A DNA stretch of 37,985 nt from Spirosoma fluviale (GTDB lineage: Bacteria > Bacteroidota > Bacteroidia > Cytophagales > Spirosomataceae). A model generated the notes under the pieces. That model saw only the letters and a list, made by a program, of their open reading frames with translations, was not told the origin of the DNA and searched no databases. The translations under genes were made by a program, and so were the position numbers. The stretch covers positions 1 to 37,985 of the forward strand of contig CAMARL010000002.1 of NCBI GenBank assembly GCA_945860325.1. The letters run 5' to 3'. Shown piece after piece: positions 25,771-34,689 of the stretch (the stretch's first letter is position 1; every line of letters begins with the position of its first letter).

Positions 25771-27037
25771 ATATTTCTTCTGGGAAGTTAAATTTCTCTA
25801 GGTAATCAGATACTCTTTTTAAGAAACCTCCACCTAAATTACCATCAATAATTCGGTGGTCATACGAGTGCGAAATAAACATTTTTTGACGCACTTCGAT
25901 TGAATCGCCTTCAGGCCGACTCACTACTGATGCTTTTTTTTCAATTAAGCCAAAAGCTAAAATTCCCACTTGAGGTTGAACGATAATAGGTGTTCCCATC
26001 AAATTGCCAAAAGAACCAATGTTAGAGATTGAAAATGTACCTCCTTCTAAGTCGGCGGGCTTTAGTTTATTTAACCTTGCGCGGTTTGACAAATCATTCA
26101 CTTTTTTAGTTAAATCGACTAATGACAGCTTATCCACTTCATGAATAACAGGTACAATTAAATTACCGTTAGGCAAAGCTACGGCCATGCCAATATTAAT
26201 TTGAGCATGTTGGACGATGAAATTTCCTTCAAGGGATATATTCATTCCAGGGAAATCCTTAATAGCCAGAGCTGTAGCCATAAATAATAAAGGGGTATAC
26301 GTAATAGGCTCTTTATATTTTTCTTGAAATTTAATTTTGTTTTTTTCACGCCACTGAACCATTGCAGTCATATCTGTTTCTAGAAATGAAGTAACATGGG
26401 GAGAAATCCTTTTGGAATCGAGCATTCTTTCGGAAATCATTTTCCTCATTCGATCCATTTCGAATACTTCATCACCGGGTAGACGCAATCCAGACCCTTG
26501 ACTTAAGGTACCTGAGGCTATGACTCTTTTTGAGTTTCGAATAGCAATGTAATTCAATACATCCTTTTTAGTCACTCGATTATCTAAACCTGAACCCGCA
26601 ATTTCACTTAATTCACGTTGAGATACTTTTTCTTGTTGGCATATTTGCTTGATCAATGGCGAAATCCACGGATTGGATTGACCAGAATTTGGATTAAAAT
26701 TGCCCAATGAAAGATCTGTCAAATTAGAAAGAGTCAGATCTTCAATAATAGAATAAGAATCGATGTTCATTTCAGTTGGACTTGGCTCTTGGGTGACAAC
26801 TGAGTCTATAATACATATAGGTTTGCCAATTTCAGCGATACCGCCTACAGGAACTAATACTTTTTTCAAATAACCTGCTACAGGAGAGGGTACCTCAGTA
26901 TCAATTTTATCGGTGGCCACTTCAACAATAAATTCATCTGCTTCCACATAATCACCAGGCTGTTTTAACCAATTTAAAACAGTCGCTTCCATGATACTTT
27001 CACCCATTTTGGGCATGATAATTTCCGTTATAGCCAT
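25769..27037 (-). CDS. 2-oxoacid dehydrogenase E2 (dihydrolipoamide acyltransferase)
   Basis: A 422-residue E2 core of a 2-oxoacid dehydrogenase complex. One lipoyl domain (1-75) has the lipoyl-lysine in 'VATDKIDTEVPS'. A linker leads to a peripheral-subunit-binding domain ('SPLIKQICQQEKVS...GSGLDNRVTKKDV', about 118-155). The catalytic domain (about 185-420) ends in 'SHSYDHRIIDG', the HXXXDG active site. A single lipoyl domain and the sequence style fit a branched-chain or pyruvate E2. The E1 and E3 genes are not adjacent, so the substrate stays open. It is 4 bases downstream of cinA and probably co-transcribed with it. Confidence 0.92.
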   Translation of the reverse strand: MAITEIIMPKMGESIMEATVLNWLKQPGDYVEADEFIVEVATDKIDTEVPSPVAGYLKKVLVPVGGIAEIGKPICIIDSVVTQEPSPTEMNIDSYSIIEDLTLSNLTDLSLGNFNPNSGQSNPWISPLIKQICQQEKVSQRELSEIAGSGLDNRVTKKDVLNYIAIRNSKRVIASGTLSQGSGLRLPGDEVFEMDRMRKMISERMLDSKRISPHVTSFLETDMTAMVQWREKNKIKFQEKYKEPITYTPLLFMATALAIKDFPGMNISLEGNFIVQHAQINIGMAVALPNGNLIVPVIHEVDKLSLVDLTKKVNDLSNRARLNKLKPADLEGGTFSISNIGSFGNLMGTPIIVQPQVGILAFGLIEKKASVVSRPEGDSIEVRQKMFISHSYDHRIIDGNLGGGFLKRVSDYLEKFNFPEEI

Positions 27038-27041
27038 ACTA

Positions 27042-28292
27042 CTAAGATAAATCTTTTAATAAATATCGCCTAATCAAATTCAATGAATTTAAAGAGGTCA
27101 TATGTATATTTTGCATTCGATTACCACCTAATTGTAGCTTCCTTGTGATTACTTCTCCTTCAGAGGCTAAAGCAATCCATACGGTACCTACCGGTTTTTC
27201 AACACTTCCCCCTGCTGGGCCAGCAATCCCAGATGTGGCCATTCCATAAGTCGTTTTAAATTTTTCTCTAATGGATTTCGCCATAGCGGATACACAAGAT
27301 TCACTCACGGCTCCATCTATATTTAAAATAGATTCCGAAACATGCAGAATTTCTTTTTTAATCTCATTGGAATATGAAATCACACCACCTATAAAATATT
27401 CGGAGCAACCTGAAATTTGAGTAAAATGATGCGATAAATGCCCCCCGGTACAACTTTCTGCCAAAGCGAGTGTGGCTTTATTTTTTAGTAATAAATGGCC
27501 CACCACTTCAGATATTTCATCCTTATTATACCCGAAAATATAGGAATCAATCAAAGGACGTAAGGCGTCAATTTGCGCTTCTACATTCGCTTTTAATATA
27601 TCAAGGTTATCTCCAAAAGCAGTAAGTCTAAGCTTCACAATACCAAGGGAAGGCAAATAGGCTAATTTAATATGTTTTGGAAGTGATAATTCCCAATCTT
27701 GAATTATATCAGATAAATAAGATTCACCTATGCCGATCGTTTTTATTACTTTATGATAAATAATTGGGGTTTTAAAATGTGAAACCAATTTTGGAATAAC
27801 TTCATTTTCCATGATGGCCTTCATCTCAAAAGGAACTCCAGGCATCGAAACCCATATGACACCAAATTCATCGAACCACATACAGGGTGCAGTACCTTGC
27901 TTATTAGGAATAAATTGAGCTTTGGTTGGCAAAAGTGCTTGATCTCGATTAATATCTGTTAACTCGCGCCCACGTTTTAGGAAAAATTCAGTGACATCTT
28001 TTAAGGCATCTACATTCATTTCCAGTGAGCAATGAAAGAAATCAGCTAATATTTTTTTCGTTAAATCATCTTTTGTTGGCCCCAGACCGCCAGTAATGAA
28101 AACAACATCCGCCCTAGATTTAGATTCATTAAGAATCGCCGTTATTTCTTCAGCAGAATCACCTACGGAAGACTTCCTAATCGTTTTAATCCCTAATTTA
28201 TCTAACTCAAAACTGATCCATTGGGTATTAGTGTCCAATATTTGACCATAAAGAATCTCATCCCCAATTGTAATAATTTCTGCTCGAACCAT
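27042..28292 (-). CDS. cinA: CinA: competence/damage-inducible protein and NMN deamidase
   Basis: A 416-residue two-domain protein. The N-terminal MoCF-like domain (about 1-170) has 'ITIGDEILYGQILDTNTQW' and 'FITGGLGPTKDDLTKKIL'. The C-terminal CinA/PncC amidase domain (about 255-410) has 'LALAESCTGGHLSHHFT', 'GAVSESCV' and 'ATSGIAGPAGG'. The PncC domain converts nicotinamide mononucleotide to nicotinate mononucleotide in pyridine-nucleotide recycling; the first domain can hydrolyse ADP-ribose in some homologues. It leads a two-gene unit with the E2 gene and is divergent from gldC. Confidence 0.95.
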   Translation of the reverse strand: MVRAEIITIGDEILYGQILDTNTQWISFELDKLGIKTIRKSSVGDSAEEITAILNESKSRADVVFITGGLGPTKDDLTKKILADFFHCSLEMNVDALKDVTEFFLKRGRELTDINRDQALLPTKAQFIPNKQGTAPCMWFDEFGVIWVSMPGVPFEMKAIMENEVIPKLVSHFKTPIIYHKVIKTIGIGESYLSDIIQDWELSLPKHIKLAYLPSLGIVKLRLTAFGDNLDILKANVEAQIDALRPLIDSYIFGYNKDEISEVVGHLLLKNKATLALAESCTGGHLSHHFTQISGCSEYFIGGVISYSNEIKKEILHVSESILNIDGAVSESCVSAMAKSIREKFKTTYGMATSGIAGPAGGSVEKPVGTVWIALASEGEVITRKLQLGGNRMQNIHMTSLNSLNLIRRYLLKDLS

Positions 28293-28302
28293 TAAGTTTT
28301 CT

Positions 28303-28310
28303 TACTTTTG
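28303..28310 (+). promoter_or_regulatory. Candidate -7 box of the gldC unit
   Basis: TACTTTTG is a full TAnnTTTG match 63 bases before the gldC ATG, inside the short divergent spacer with cinA. The -33 element is unclear (CTG at 20 bases). Confidence 0.25.
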
Positions 28311-28373
28311 TACGAAAATACGGATTATTTGGGATTGATTAACACCCAAGAATTGAAAAAGCCCCCATAATAA

Positions 28374-28727
28374 ATGAAACACTCAGAAATAAATTTTAAA
28401 ATCCAGTTAGACGATCAAAATATTCCCGAAAATATTTCTTGGTCAGCTACCGACAACCCTAATGAGGGCATAGAAGAAACCAAAGCAATATTAGTGGCGA
28501 CGTGGGATCCATACCATAAAGGAACCTTAACTTTACCCTTATGGACAAAAGACATGGAGGTCTTGGATATGAAAAGATTTTTTATTGAGATCATGGGAAC
28601 GGTATCAGAAGCATCACTTCAAGCTACTGGAGATGCCTATTTTTCACAAGAAATTGAGCTCGTGTGTCATACGCTGTCTTCACATTTACAAAAAGAAATT
28701 TTGGAAGCCGAAAAGGGCGCTAAATAA
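28374..28727 (+). CDS. gldC: Gliding motility protein GldC
   Basis: A 117-residue cytosolic protein matching GldC of Bacteroidota. Recognisable parts are 'SEINFKIQLDDQNIPENISW', 'TKAILVATWDPYHKGTL' and 'LPLWTKDMEVLDMKRFF', close to the family consensus over its full length. In Flavobacterium johnsoniae GldC is needed for efficient gliding but its mechanism is unresolved, and many non-gliding Bacteroidota keep it. It is followed 6 bases later by a secreted thioredoxin-like gene, with no other gld genes near. Confidence 0.93.
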   Translation: MKHSEINFKIQLDDQNIPENISWSATDNPNEGIEETKAILVATWDPYHKGTLTLPLWTKDMEVLDMKRFFIEIMGTVSEASLQATGDAYFSQEIELVCHTLSSHLQKEILEAEKGAK

Positions 28728-28733
28728 AAGACG

Positions 28734-29777
28734 ATGAGATTTATTAAACTATTGATTTTGCTAATTGCTGTAAGTCACCTATCCTGGGGACAAAAAGGGA
28801 TCATTTTTTTTAAAACAAGCAATTTCAATGCGGCGGTCAATGCCGCAAAGCAACAAAATAAATTACTTTTTGTTGAGGCCTACGCACCTGATTGCCATGT
28901 TTGTATGGCGTTCAAAGGAACCTTTGCACAACCTCAAGTTGGTAAAGTCTACAACACCAATTTCATAAACTTCCAATTGGATGTCAATAACCCTGACAAT
29001 CTAGCGATTCTTATAAAGTATAAAATTATTCTTAATGCAACGCCTACTTTCATTTTTTTTGAACCTAAAACAATGAAAGTGGTCCAAGTAAAGGCTTTTG
29101 GCGAAAAAGACAATTCAGTTATTAGCGTAAACTTAATTGGCCAAAAAGCAGCTAATCCACAAGAACAGGTAGGCAATTTTTCAGTTAAATTCAAATCAGG
29201 GGATCGCAATCCAGCATTTTTATTGAACTATGCTCAATACGCTAGAATCATGGGAGATACTTTGACCAACATTAAAATGATGAATGAATTTGCTAAGGTA
29301 TTGCCTACAAACCAATACGTGACCCAAAGCACTTTAAATATTCTTCAAACAGTCATGATGAATCATGACAATGAATTATTTGATTATTTTGTCACACATT
29401 TACCTGAATATAACAAAGCATTTAATCCGAATATGGTTCGGATGATTTATGAAAATATTTTTCAAATTGTACTAACCTCTCAAATAAATTATTTGAATTC
29501 TAAAAGTATTTTGAAGATAAAAAATCATATGAAAACGACGGGAATGGATCCCGGTAGCATTATTAGAAGAACTTGGCTAGCTGAAAGCAACCTATATTTC
29601 AAGCAAAAAAATGCGGCTGCAGGAATTAAAGTTATTCAAAATTTAATTCCTGTTTTGCCCAATGCCCTTGGTCCAAAAGAATACCAATATTTATGCGATT
29701 ACGTGAAGAGCAAAACCAATGATAAAAAGGCATTAAAATATGCTCAAATCAACTGGTGTAAATTTGGGCTTCGTTAA
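28734..29777 (+). CDS. Secreted thioredoxin-fold protein with helical C-terminal domain
   Basis: A 347-residue protein with a signal peptide (MRFIKLLILLIAVSHLSWGQ). Residues about 25-140 form a thioredoxin-like domain with the redox pair Cys54/Cys57 in 'APDCHVCMAF' and the cis-proline in 'NATPTFIFFEP'. The remaining 200 residues are mostly helical with no motif I recognise; short repeated helices suggest a TPR-like scaffold. It probably acts in the periplasm as a thiol oxidoreductase or disulfide-handling chaperone, which is inference. It follows gldC by 6 bases. Its stop codon abuts the convergent DUF6728 stop with no base between. Confidence 0.8.
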   Translation: MRFIKLLILLIAVSHLSWGQKGIIFFKTSNFNAAVNAAKQQNKLLFVEAYAPDCHVCMAFKGTFAQPQVGKVYNTNFINFQLDVNNPDNLAILIKYKIILNATPTFIFFEPKTMKVVQVKAFGEKDNSVISVNLIGQKAANPQEQVGNFSVKFKSGDRNPAFLLNYAQYARIMGDTLTNIKMMNEFAKVLPTNQYVTQSTLNILQTVMMNHDNELFDYFVTHLPEYNKAFNPNMVRMIYENIFQIVLTSQINYLNSKSILKIKNHMKTTGMDPGSIIRRTWLAESNLYFKQKNAAAGIKVIQNLIPVLPNALGPKEYQYLCDYVKSKTNDKKALKYAQINWCKFGLR

Positions 29778-29966
29778 TTAGCGAAGAAAGGCTCGGTACA
29801 GCATCACCAAAACACAAAATAAAAACATCACAATCGATATTTTATTAATCGTGTGCATGGTTCTAATATTAAAATTAGTAGGTGCACCTGGCTTTGGTTT
29901 TTTAAATACTCTAACAAAATACGTAAAGACCTCGGTTAGATTAAATTGTTCTTTAAGTCTGCTCAT
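29778..29966 (-). CDS. DUF6728 small membrane protein
   Basis: 62 residues from the chosen ATG at 29966; a longer frame from 30002 overlaps the ispG end and is less likely. The N-terminal part 'LTEVFTYFVRVFKKP' is amphipathic and basic, followed by 'PTNFNIRTMHTINKISI' and one transmembrane helix (about 40-58, 'ISIVMFLFCVLVMLYR'). It matches the DUF6728 family of Cytophagales as I recall it. It starts 4 bases after the ispG stop, so it is co-transcribed. Function unknown. Confidence 0.75.
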   Translation of the reverse strand: MSRLKEQFNLTEVFTYFVRVFKKPKPGAPTNFNIRTMHTINKISIVMFLFCVLVMLYRAFLR

Positions 29967-29970
29967 GATT

Positions 29971-31971
29971 TTAGTTTTCAGGGGCGTCCTTCCAGTCGCC
30001 ATGATCTTTAATAAGTTGGATTAATTCGTCAACGGCCAAATGAGCCGGTACTGATTTTTTTATCACATTTTGCCCTTTATACAGCGCTATTTTATCTTTT
30101 CCTGTTCCTACATACCCATAATCCGCATCTGCCATCTCCCCAGGCCCATTAACGATGCAACCCATAATACCAATTTTAATTCCCTTTAAATGATCAGTTA
30201 CTTGGCGAATCTTAGCCGTCGTTTCCTGAAGGTCAAATAACGTTCTCCCACAGGAAGGGCATGAAATATATTCCGTTTTTGATATTCGAACCCGACTAGC
30301 TTGTAAAGTTCCGAAGCTTGTTGAATTACGAAGAGCAACGGAATTTTTCAAACCCGAAGTTGATATCATGATGCCGTCCCCTAATCCGTCGACCAACAAA
30401 GCACCTGCATCTGTAGGAGAATAAATCTGTAATTGTTCATCACTTACATCTTTATAATCCAATTGAATAATCACTGGACTCAGTATTGAATGATGTATTA
30501 AATCAAAAAATGCGCGCCGAATTTCTGGCATTTTATGTTCATTAGAGGAGTGTAAGATAATGACTACTTGCTTCTCTATTTTTAGATTGTCTAACAAATT
30601 TACATCCCCGATAAGACTGGCCGCATTTATCTTAATAAAATTAATGTTGGGATGTTTACTCGTGGACTCACACCATTCATCCCAAGTAAACTGTGGATAT
30701 ATGGTATTTATTTGATGTGTCAACCAAACAGACGAAGACTGAATTTGTCTTAATCCGTTCGGGAGCATAAACGGAATATTTTGCTCTCCTGTGAATATAT
30801 AATCTGCTCCTAAATCATTCATCGCCCACTTATCGGGCTCAGGTAAATAAAAGTGACCTATGGATTTTAAATCATCCATAGACAAATCTGAAACCGAAGA
30901 AAAATCGGCAATGACCCGAGGTACTTGTTTGCCACCAAAATTTAAAACTTCATTTGAATGACGTCTTTCGTAATAAAATGGGTGAATAGGAGAGTCAAAC
31001 TGATCCGTTTTTCCTTTAAATGCAATAATTGGAGAAGATTTACTCGATCGATTCTGCAATCGGCGAACCATCTCTTGCGCTACAGGAATTTCCAACTCAG
31101 GGTCTTCGGTTAAAGAAACACGGATCGTATCACCTAGGCCATCTTCTAATAAAGTACCGATGCCAACGGCCGATTTAATTCGACCATCTTCTCCTTCGCC
31201 AGCCTCAGTTACTCCCAAATGCAAAGGATAAGCTTTAAATAATCCTTCTTCTAATTTTTTACTAAGTAGTCGGTATGCCTCCACCATCACTTGCGTGTTG
31301 GAAGATTTCATAGATAAGACGATGTTATAATAGTTTTCATCCTCACAAATACGTAAAAACTCTAAAGCAGATTCGACCATGCCCAAAGGAGTATCGCCAT
31401 ATCTACTTAAAATACGGTCAGATAAAGAACCGTGATTCGTTCCAATACGCATGGCAGTACCGTATTCTTTGCAAATTTTCACTAAAGGCAAGAATTTATC
31501 TCGGATTCTTTCTAATTCCGATTGATAAGAAGCGTCTGTGTAATCAATGACTTCAAAACGTTTTTTATCCGCGTAATTCCCTGGGTTTATACGCACTTTT
31601 TCAACGATTCGAGCGGCTAATTCCGCCGCATTAGGTGTAAAGTGAATATCTGCAACTAAAGGAGTTTGATAACCTCTTATACGAAGACCTTTTCGTATGT
31701 TTTCTAAATTCTGAGCTTCCTTCACGGATGGAGCAGTAATTCGAACGATTTCACAACCTGCGTCGATCATTCGGATGGACTGATCGATGGAACCTTGCGT
31801 ATCCATCGTATCAACCGTGGTCATCGATTGAATACGAATTGGGAAATCGGAACCTAGGAAAACATGGCCCACCTCAACAGGAATGGTTGTTCTTCTTTGG
31901 TATGCTACAAGTGAAGCCGCATACTTATTACCGTCAGAAATTAATTTAGAAATAGACGAATCCGTTGACAT
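29971..31971 (-). CDS. ispG: (E)-4-hydroxy-3-methylbut-2-enyl-diphosphate synthase, long form
   Basis: A 666-residue enzyme of the MEP isoprenoid pathway that reduces MEcPP to HMBPP with a [4Fe-4S] cluster. The N-terminal TIM barrel has 'IRIQSMTTVDTMD', 'ADIHFTPNAAELAARIVEKVRINPGNYADK' (given here in part) and 'RIGTNHGSLSDR'. The C-terminal sulfite-reductase-like domain has the cluster cysteines Cys571 and Cys574 ('SCPSCGRTLFD') and Cys605 ('GCIVNGPGEMADADYGYVG'). An inserted domain of about 250 residues lies between them, as in plant, chlamydial and Bacteroidota enzymes, where E. coli IspG has about 370 residues in total. The gene is followed by a small membrane-protein gene. Confidence 0.96.
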   Translation of the reverse strand: MSTDSSISKLISDGNKYAASLVAYQRRTTIPVEVGHVFLGSDFPIRIQSMTTVDTMDTQGSIDQSIRMIDAGCEIVRITAPSVKEAQNLENIRKGLRIRGYQTPLVADIHFTPNAAELAARIVEKVRINPGNYADKKRFEVIDYTDASYQSELERIRDKFLPLVKICKEYGTAMRIGTNHGSLSDRILSRYGDTPLGMVESALEFLRICEDENYYNIVLSMKSSNTQVMVEAYRLLSKKLEEGLFKAYPLHLGVTEAGEGEDGRIKSAVGIGTLLEDGLGDTIRVSLTEDPELEIPVAQEMVRRLQNRSSKSSPIIAFKGKTDQFDSPIHPFYYERRHSNEVLNFGGKQVPRVIADFSSVSDLSMDDLKSIGHFYLPEPDKWAMNDLGADYIFTGEQNIPFMLPNGLRQIQSSSVWLTHQINTIYPQFTWDEWCESTSKHPNINFIKINAASLIGDVNLLDNLKIEKQVVIILHSSNEHKMPEIRRAFFDLIHHSILSPVIIQLDYKDVSDEQLQIYSPTDAGALLVDGLGDGIMISTSGLKNSVALRNSTSFGTLQASRVRISKTEYISCPSCGRTLFDLQETTAKIRQVTDHLKGIKIGIMGCIVNGPGEMADADYGYVGTGKDKIALYKGQNVIKKSVPAHLAVDELIQLIKDHGDWKDAPEN

Positions 31972-31986
31972 ACCTTATCTTAAAAC

Positions 31987-32020
31987 CAAATTTACAAAAA
32001 GCCTCATCAATTACATCAAA
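31987..32020 (-). promoter_or_regulatory. Promoter of ispG
   Basis: On the minus strand TTTG (32017-32020), a 22-base spacer, and TAAATTTG (31987-31994, full TAnnTTTG match) ending 15 bases before the start codon. Confidence 0.45.
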
Positions 32021-32047
32021 AGATGAAACTCTCAACCTATGATTATA

Positions 32048-33250
32048 TTACCAAGAACTCTTTTTATGCCCAATTGTTGCATAAAAATAAATAAAAATAT
32101 AGCAAGGAATCATAATAATATAAGCCTTTTGGGTATCACCAATTTGATCCGCTATTTTACCATAAAGTAGTGGCAATAAGGCACCTCCAGAAATCATCAT
32201 AATGATCAGGGCACTTCCTAATTTGGTGAATTTACCTAAACCTTGAATCGCTAATGGCCATAATGCTGGCCACATTAATGCATTTGCTAAACCTAATAAA
32301 GCTAAACACAACACCGAAGTAAAGCCTGTGAAGACAATGGTACCGATTGAAAATACAATACCTAAAATGGCCGAATAGTTCAACGCTTTTTGTTGGGATA
32401 AGTATTTAGGGATAAAAAGAATTCCGACAATGTATCCCACTAGCATTCCATAAAGCGTATAAGTAGTGAAAATTTTAGCTACATCTTTGTCGAAACCTTG
32501 TGAAACCCCGTAATTAATAATGGTATCTCCGGCGATAACTTCTACGCCAACATATAAAAAAAATGCAACTAGACCTAAAACAAGGTTAGGATATGACCAA
32601 ACACTATCTTTTACCGCGTCATGGTCTTGTTTAACTTCTTCAGCTTCTACTTCCGGTAGACTAGAAAACCAAACCCAAATAGCTAATATGATCAGAATAA
32701 CCGTCATAATTCCATAAGGCGTAATCACCGTATTAAGTTTTTCATTGCCAACTAATCCATTAGAAAGGAACAAGCCACCAAAAATAAATTGGCTTAAAAT
32801 TCCTGCTACCTTATTACAAATTCCCATCACAGAAATCCTTTTAGCAGCTGATTCACTTGGGCCTAAGATGGTCACATAGGGATTTGACGCGGTTTGTAAT
32901 AGCGCTAATCCGGTACCAATGACAAAAAGACCAAATAAAAACATCGGATAATTAGCCATTTTAGCAGCAGGAATAAACAAAAGTGTACCTATAGCCATAG
33001 ATAACAAGCCCAAGGACATTCCTCTTTTAAAACCTGTATTAGCTAATACCCAAGAAGATGGAATCGCCATGACAAAATAGGAAATGAAAAAGGCAAAAGT
33101 GACTAATAGAGAATCAAAATTATTAAGTTGGAATGCGTCTTTAAAAAACGCAATCAAAACTGAATTAACCCAGGTGATAAAACCGAATACAAAAAAGAGT
33201 ATCCCGATTATCATTAAAGGGCCGTTCGAAGATTTAGAGTTAGTTGTCAT
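32048..33250 (-). CDS. Sugar MFS transporter, FucP/NagP-like
   Basis: A 400-residue inner-membrane permease of the major facilitator superfamily with about 12 hydrophobic helices. It belongs to the fucose:H+ symporter-like group, shown by 'FVFGFITWVNSVLIAFFKDAF' (in part), 'LLQTASNPYVTILGP' and 'GLANALMWPALWPLAI'. It begins 6 bases after the stop of the GH109-like gene, so the two are an operon. The neighbour suggests an N-acetylated amino sugar such as GalNAc or GlcNAc as the substrate; sequence alone would allow fucose, glucose or galactose. Confidence 0.85.
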   Translation of the reverse strand: MTTNSKSSNGPLMIIGILFFVFGFITWVNSVLIAFFKDAFQLNNFDSLLVTFAFFISYFVMAIPSSWVLANTGFKRGMSLGLLSMAIGTLLFIPAAKMANYPMFLFGLFVIGTGLALLQTASNPYVTILGPSESAAKRISVMGICNKVAGILSQFIFGGLFLSNGLVGNEKLNTVITPYGIMTVILIILAIWVWFSSLPEVEAEEVKQDHDAVKDSVWSYPNLVLGLVAFFLYVGVEVIAGDTIINYGVSQGFDKDVAKIFTTYTLYGMLVGYIVGILFIPKYLSQQKALNYSAILGIVFSIGTIVFTGFTSVLCLALLGLANALMWPALWPLAIQGLGKFTKLGSALIIMMISGGALLPLLYGKIADQIGDTQKAYIIMIPCYIFIYFYATIGHKKSSW

Positions 33251-33256
33251 ACGTTA

Positions 33257-34609
33257 TTAATAAGAGTCATTTAATGCAAATATAGGTTTATTTGTTTTCC
33301 ATTTACCTCTGGTGAAGTCGGGTATTTTTATGGAAGCAGAATTTTTAGCAATCGATTGCTCGGATAAAGGAGAGATGGCTGACCAAGCCGCCGCATCATA
33401 TACGTCGATAGGAGGGGCCACCTTATTTTTAATCGCTTCAATAAAACCTCTTAAAACAAAATAATCAATTCCGCCATGGCCAGCATTTTCAGCATCTGCG
33501 AAATGTGTCTTCCAAAGCGGATGGTCATATTTATCTAAATAGGGTTTCGCATCGTCCCAACGATGGGCTTTGGTCGATACCCCTTCAATATAAATCGATT
33601 TATTGTCTTCCATCCACAATCCTTTCGTTCCTTGAACCCGAAAACCTAAAGAATAGGGGCGAGGAGAGTTTGTATCATGCGTAATTAATATGGTTTCGCC
33701 ATTAACACACTTGATCATGGTCTGAACTATATCACCGCATTTAAAATTAACTTTAGCATTAGGATGATCTGCACCCCCTTTATTGACAATATATTCATGA
33801 AGTCCTTGTGAAGGAGTGGCCATGGACGTCAAATAAGCAAATTGGTTTCCGCGATTAATATTTAGCATTTCAGCCACTGGGCCTAATCCATGAGTAGGAT
33901 AAAGATCACCATTACGGTCTACGGAATGTTGGGTTCTCCATTTCGACTCAGAAAATCCTTTTTCTCCAAATTCAACCCCTCCGCCATAAGCCTGTGTCCC
34001 ATTATTAAATTTAACTTCCCTAAGATCATGCTGATATCCACATTGAACATGATTTAGCGAGCCAAACATGCCTTGTCGAACCATATTTAATGTGGCTAAC
34101 ACATCTCGTCGATAGCATACATTTTCTAAAATCATGCAGTGAGACCCCGTTTTTTCAAACATATTAACCAAATCCCAAGACTCTTGTAATTTGACCGTTG
34201 CAGATACTTCCACACCCGCGTATTTCCCCTGTTTCATTACTTCCAAAGCCATTGGCACATGCCATTCCCAAGGAGTGGCTATTACGACTCCGTCAATATC
34301 CGATCGCTTTGCTAGGTTTTCAAAATCTTGCTCATTCTTACCGTAGATTGTAGGAGAAGGCCTACCTTTGTCTGAAATCATTTTATTTGCAATGGCAATG
34401 GCTTTAGGATCTATGTCACAAATAGCGACAATTTCCACATCTGAACGATACATAGCCATTTCCAAATGATTTTGCCCACGAAGCCCTACGCCGATGAAAC
34501 CTAAACGCACTTTTGTTTGTTCAGTAGATAATCCTTTTATTAAAGTAGGAAAAAATGCGGTTGATGAAGAATAAATAAGGGAATTAGATAAAAATTTCCT
34601 TCGTTTCAT
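33257..34609 (-). CDS. GH109 family glycosidase (Gfo/Idh/MocA fold), probable alpha-N-acetylgalactosaminidase
   Basis: A 450-residue NAD-binding protein. It starts with a twin-arginine signal ('MKRRKFLSNS'), so it is exported folded with its cofactor. The Rossmann part has 'VRLGFIGVGLRGQNHLEMA' and 'EIVAICDIDP'. Several blocks are those of glycoside hydrolase family 109: 'TPWEWHVPMAL', 'ILENVCYRRDV' (catalytic-site tyrosine), 'CGYQHDLR', 'LYPTHGLGP' (catalytic-site histidine) and 'GHGGIDYFVLRGF'. Known GH109 enzymes split alpha-N-acetylgalactosamine by an NAD+-dependent oxidation-elimination route. It is upstream of a sugar permease. A plain dehydrogenase is the alternative, but the GH109 blocks are full-length. 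Confidence 0.85.
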   Translation of the reverse strand: MKRRKFLSNSLIYSSSTAFFPTLIKGLSTEQTKVRLGFIGVGLRGQNHLEMAMYRSDVEIVAICDIDPKAIAIANKMISDKGRPSPTIYGKNEQDFENLAKRSDIDGVVIATPWEWHVPMALEVMKQGKYAGVEVSATVKLQESWDLVNMFEKTGSHCMILENVCYRRDVLATLNMVRQGMFGSLNHVQCGYQHDLREVKFNNGTQAYGGGVEFGEKGFSESKWRTQHSVDRNGDLYPTHGLGPVAEMLNINRGNQFAYLTSMATPSQGLHEYIVNKGGADHPNAKVNFKCGDIVQTMIKCVNGETILITHDTNSPRPYSLGFRVQGTKGLWMEDNKSIYIEGVSTKAHRWDDAKPYLDKYDHPLWKTHFADAENAGHGGIDYFVLRGFIEAIKNKVAPPIDVYDAAAWSAISPLSEQSIAKNSASIKIPDFTRGKWKTNKPIFALNDSY

Positions 34610-34689
34610 TTAATTTATTTTAGGTTTTAGGATATAGAATAGAAATTTAATTAAAATACTACATTAAATTTATAAGATTTTTTAAAATA

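Noticed and set aside
29967..30002. Longer N terminus for the DUF6728 protein (12 extra codons)
   Set aside because: The extra part overlaps the ispG coding sequence by 32 bases, and the internal ATG 4 bases after the ispG stop gives the family's normal length.
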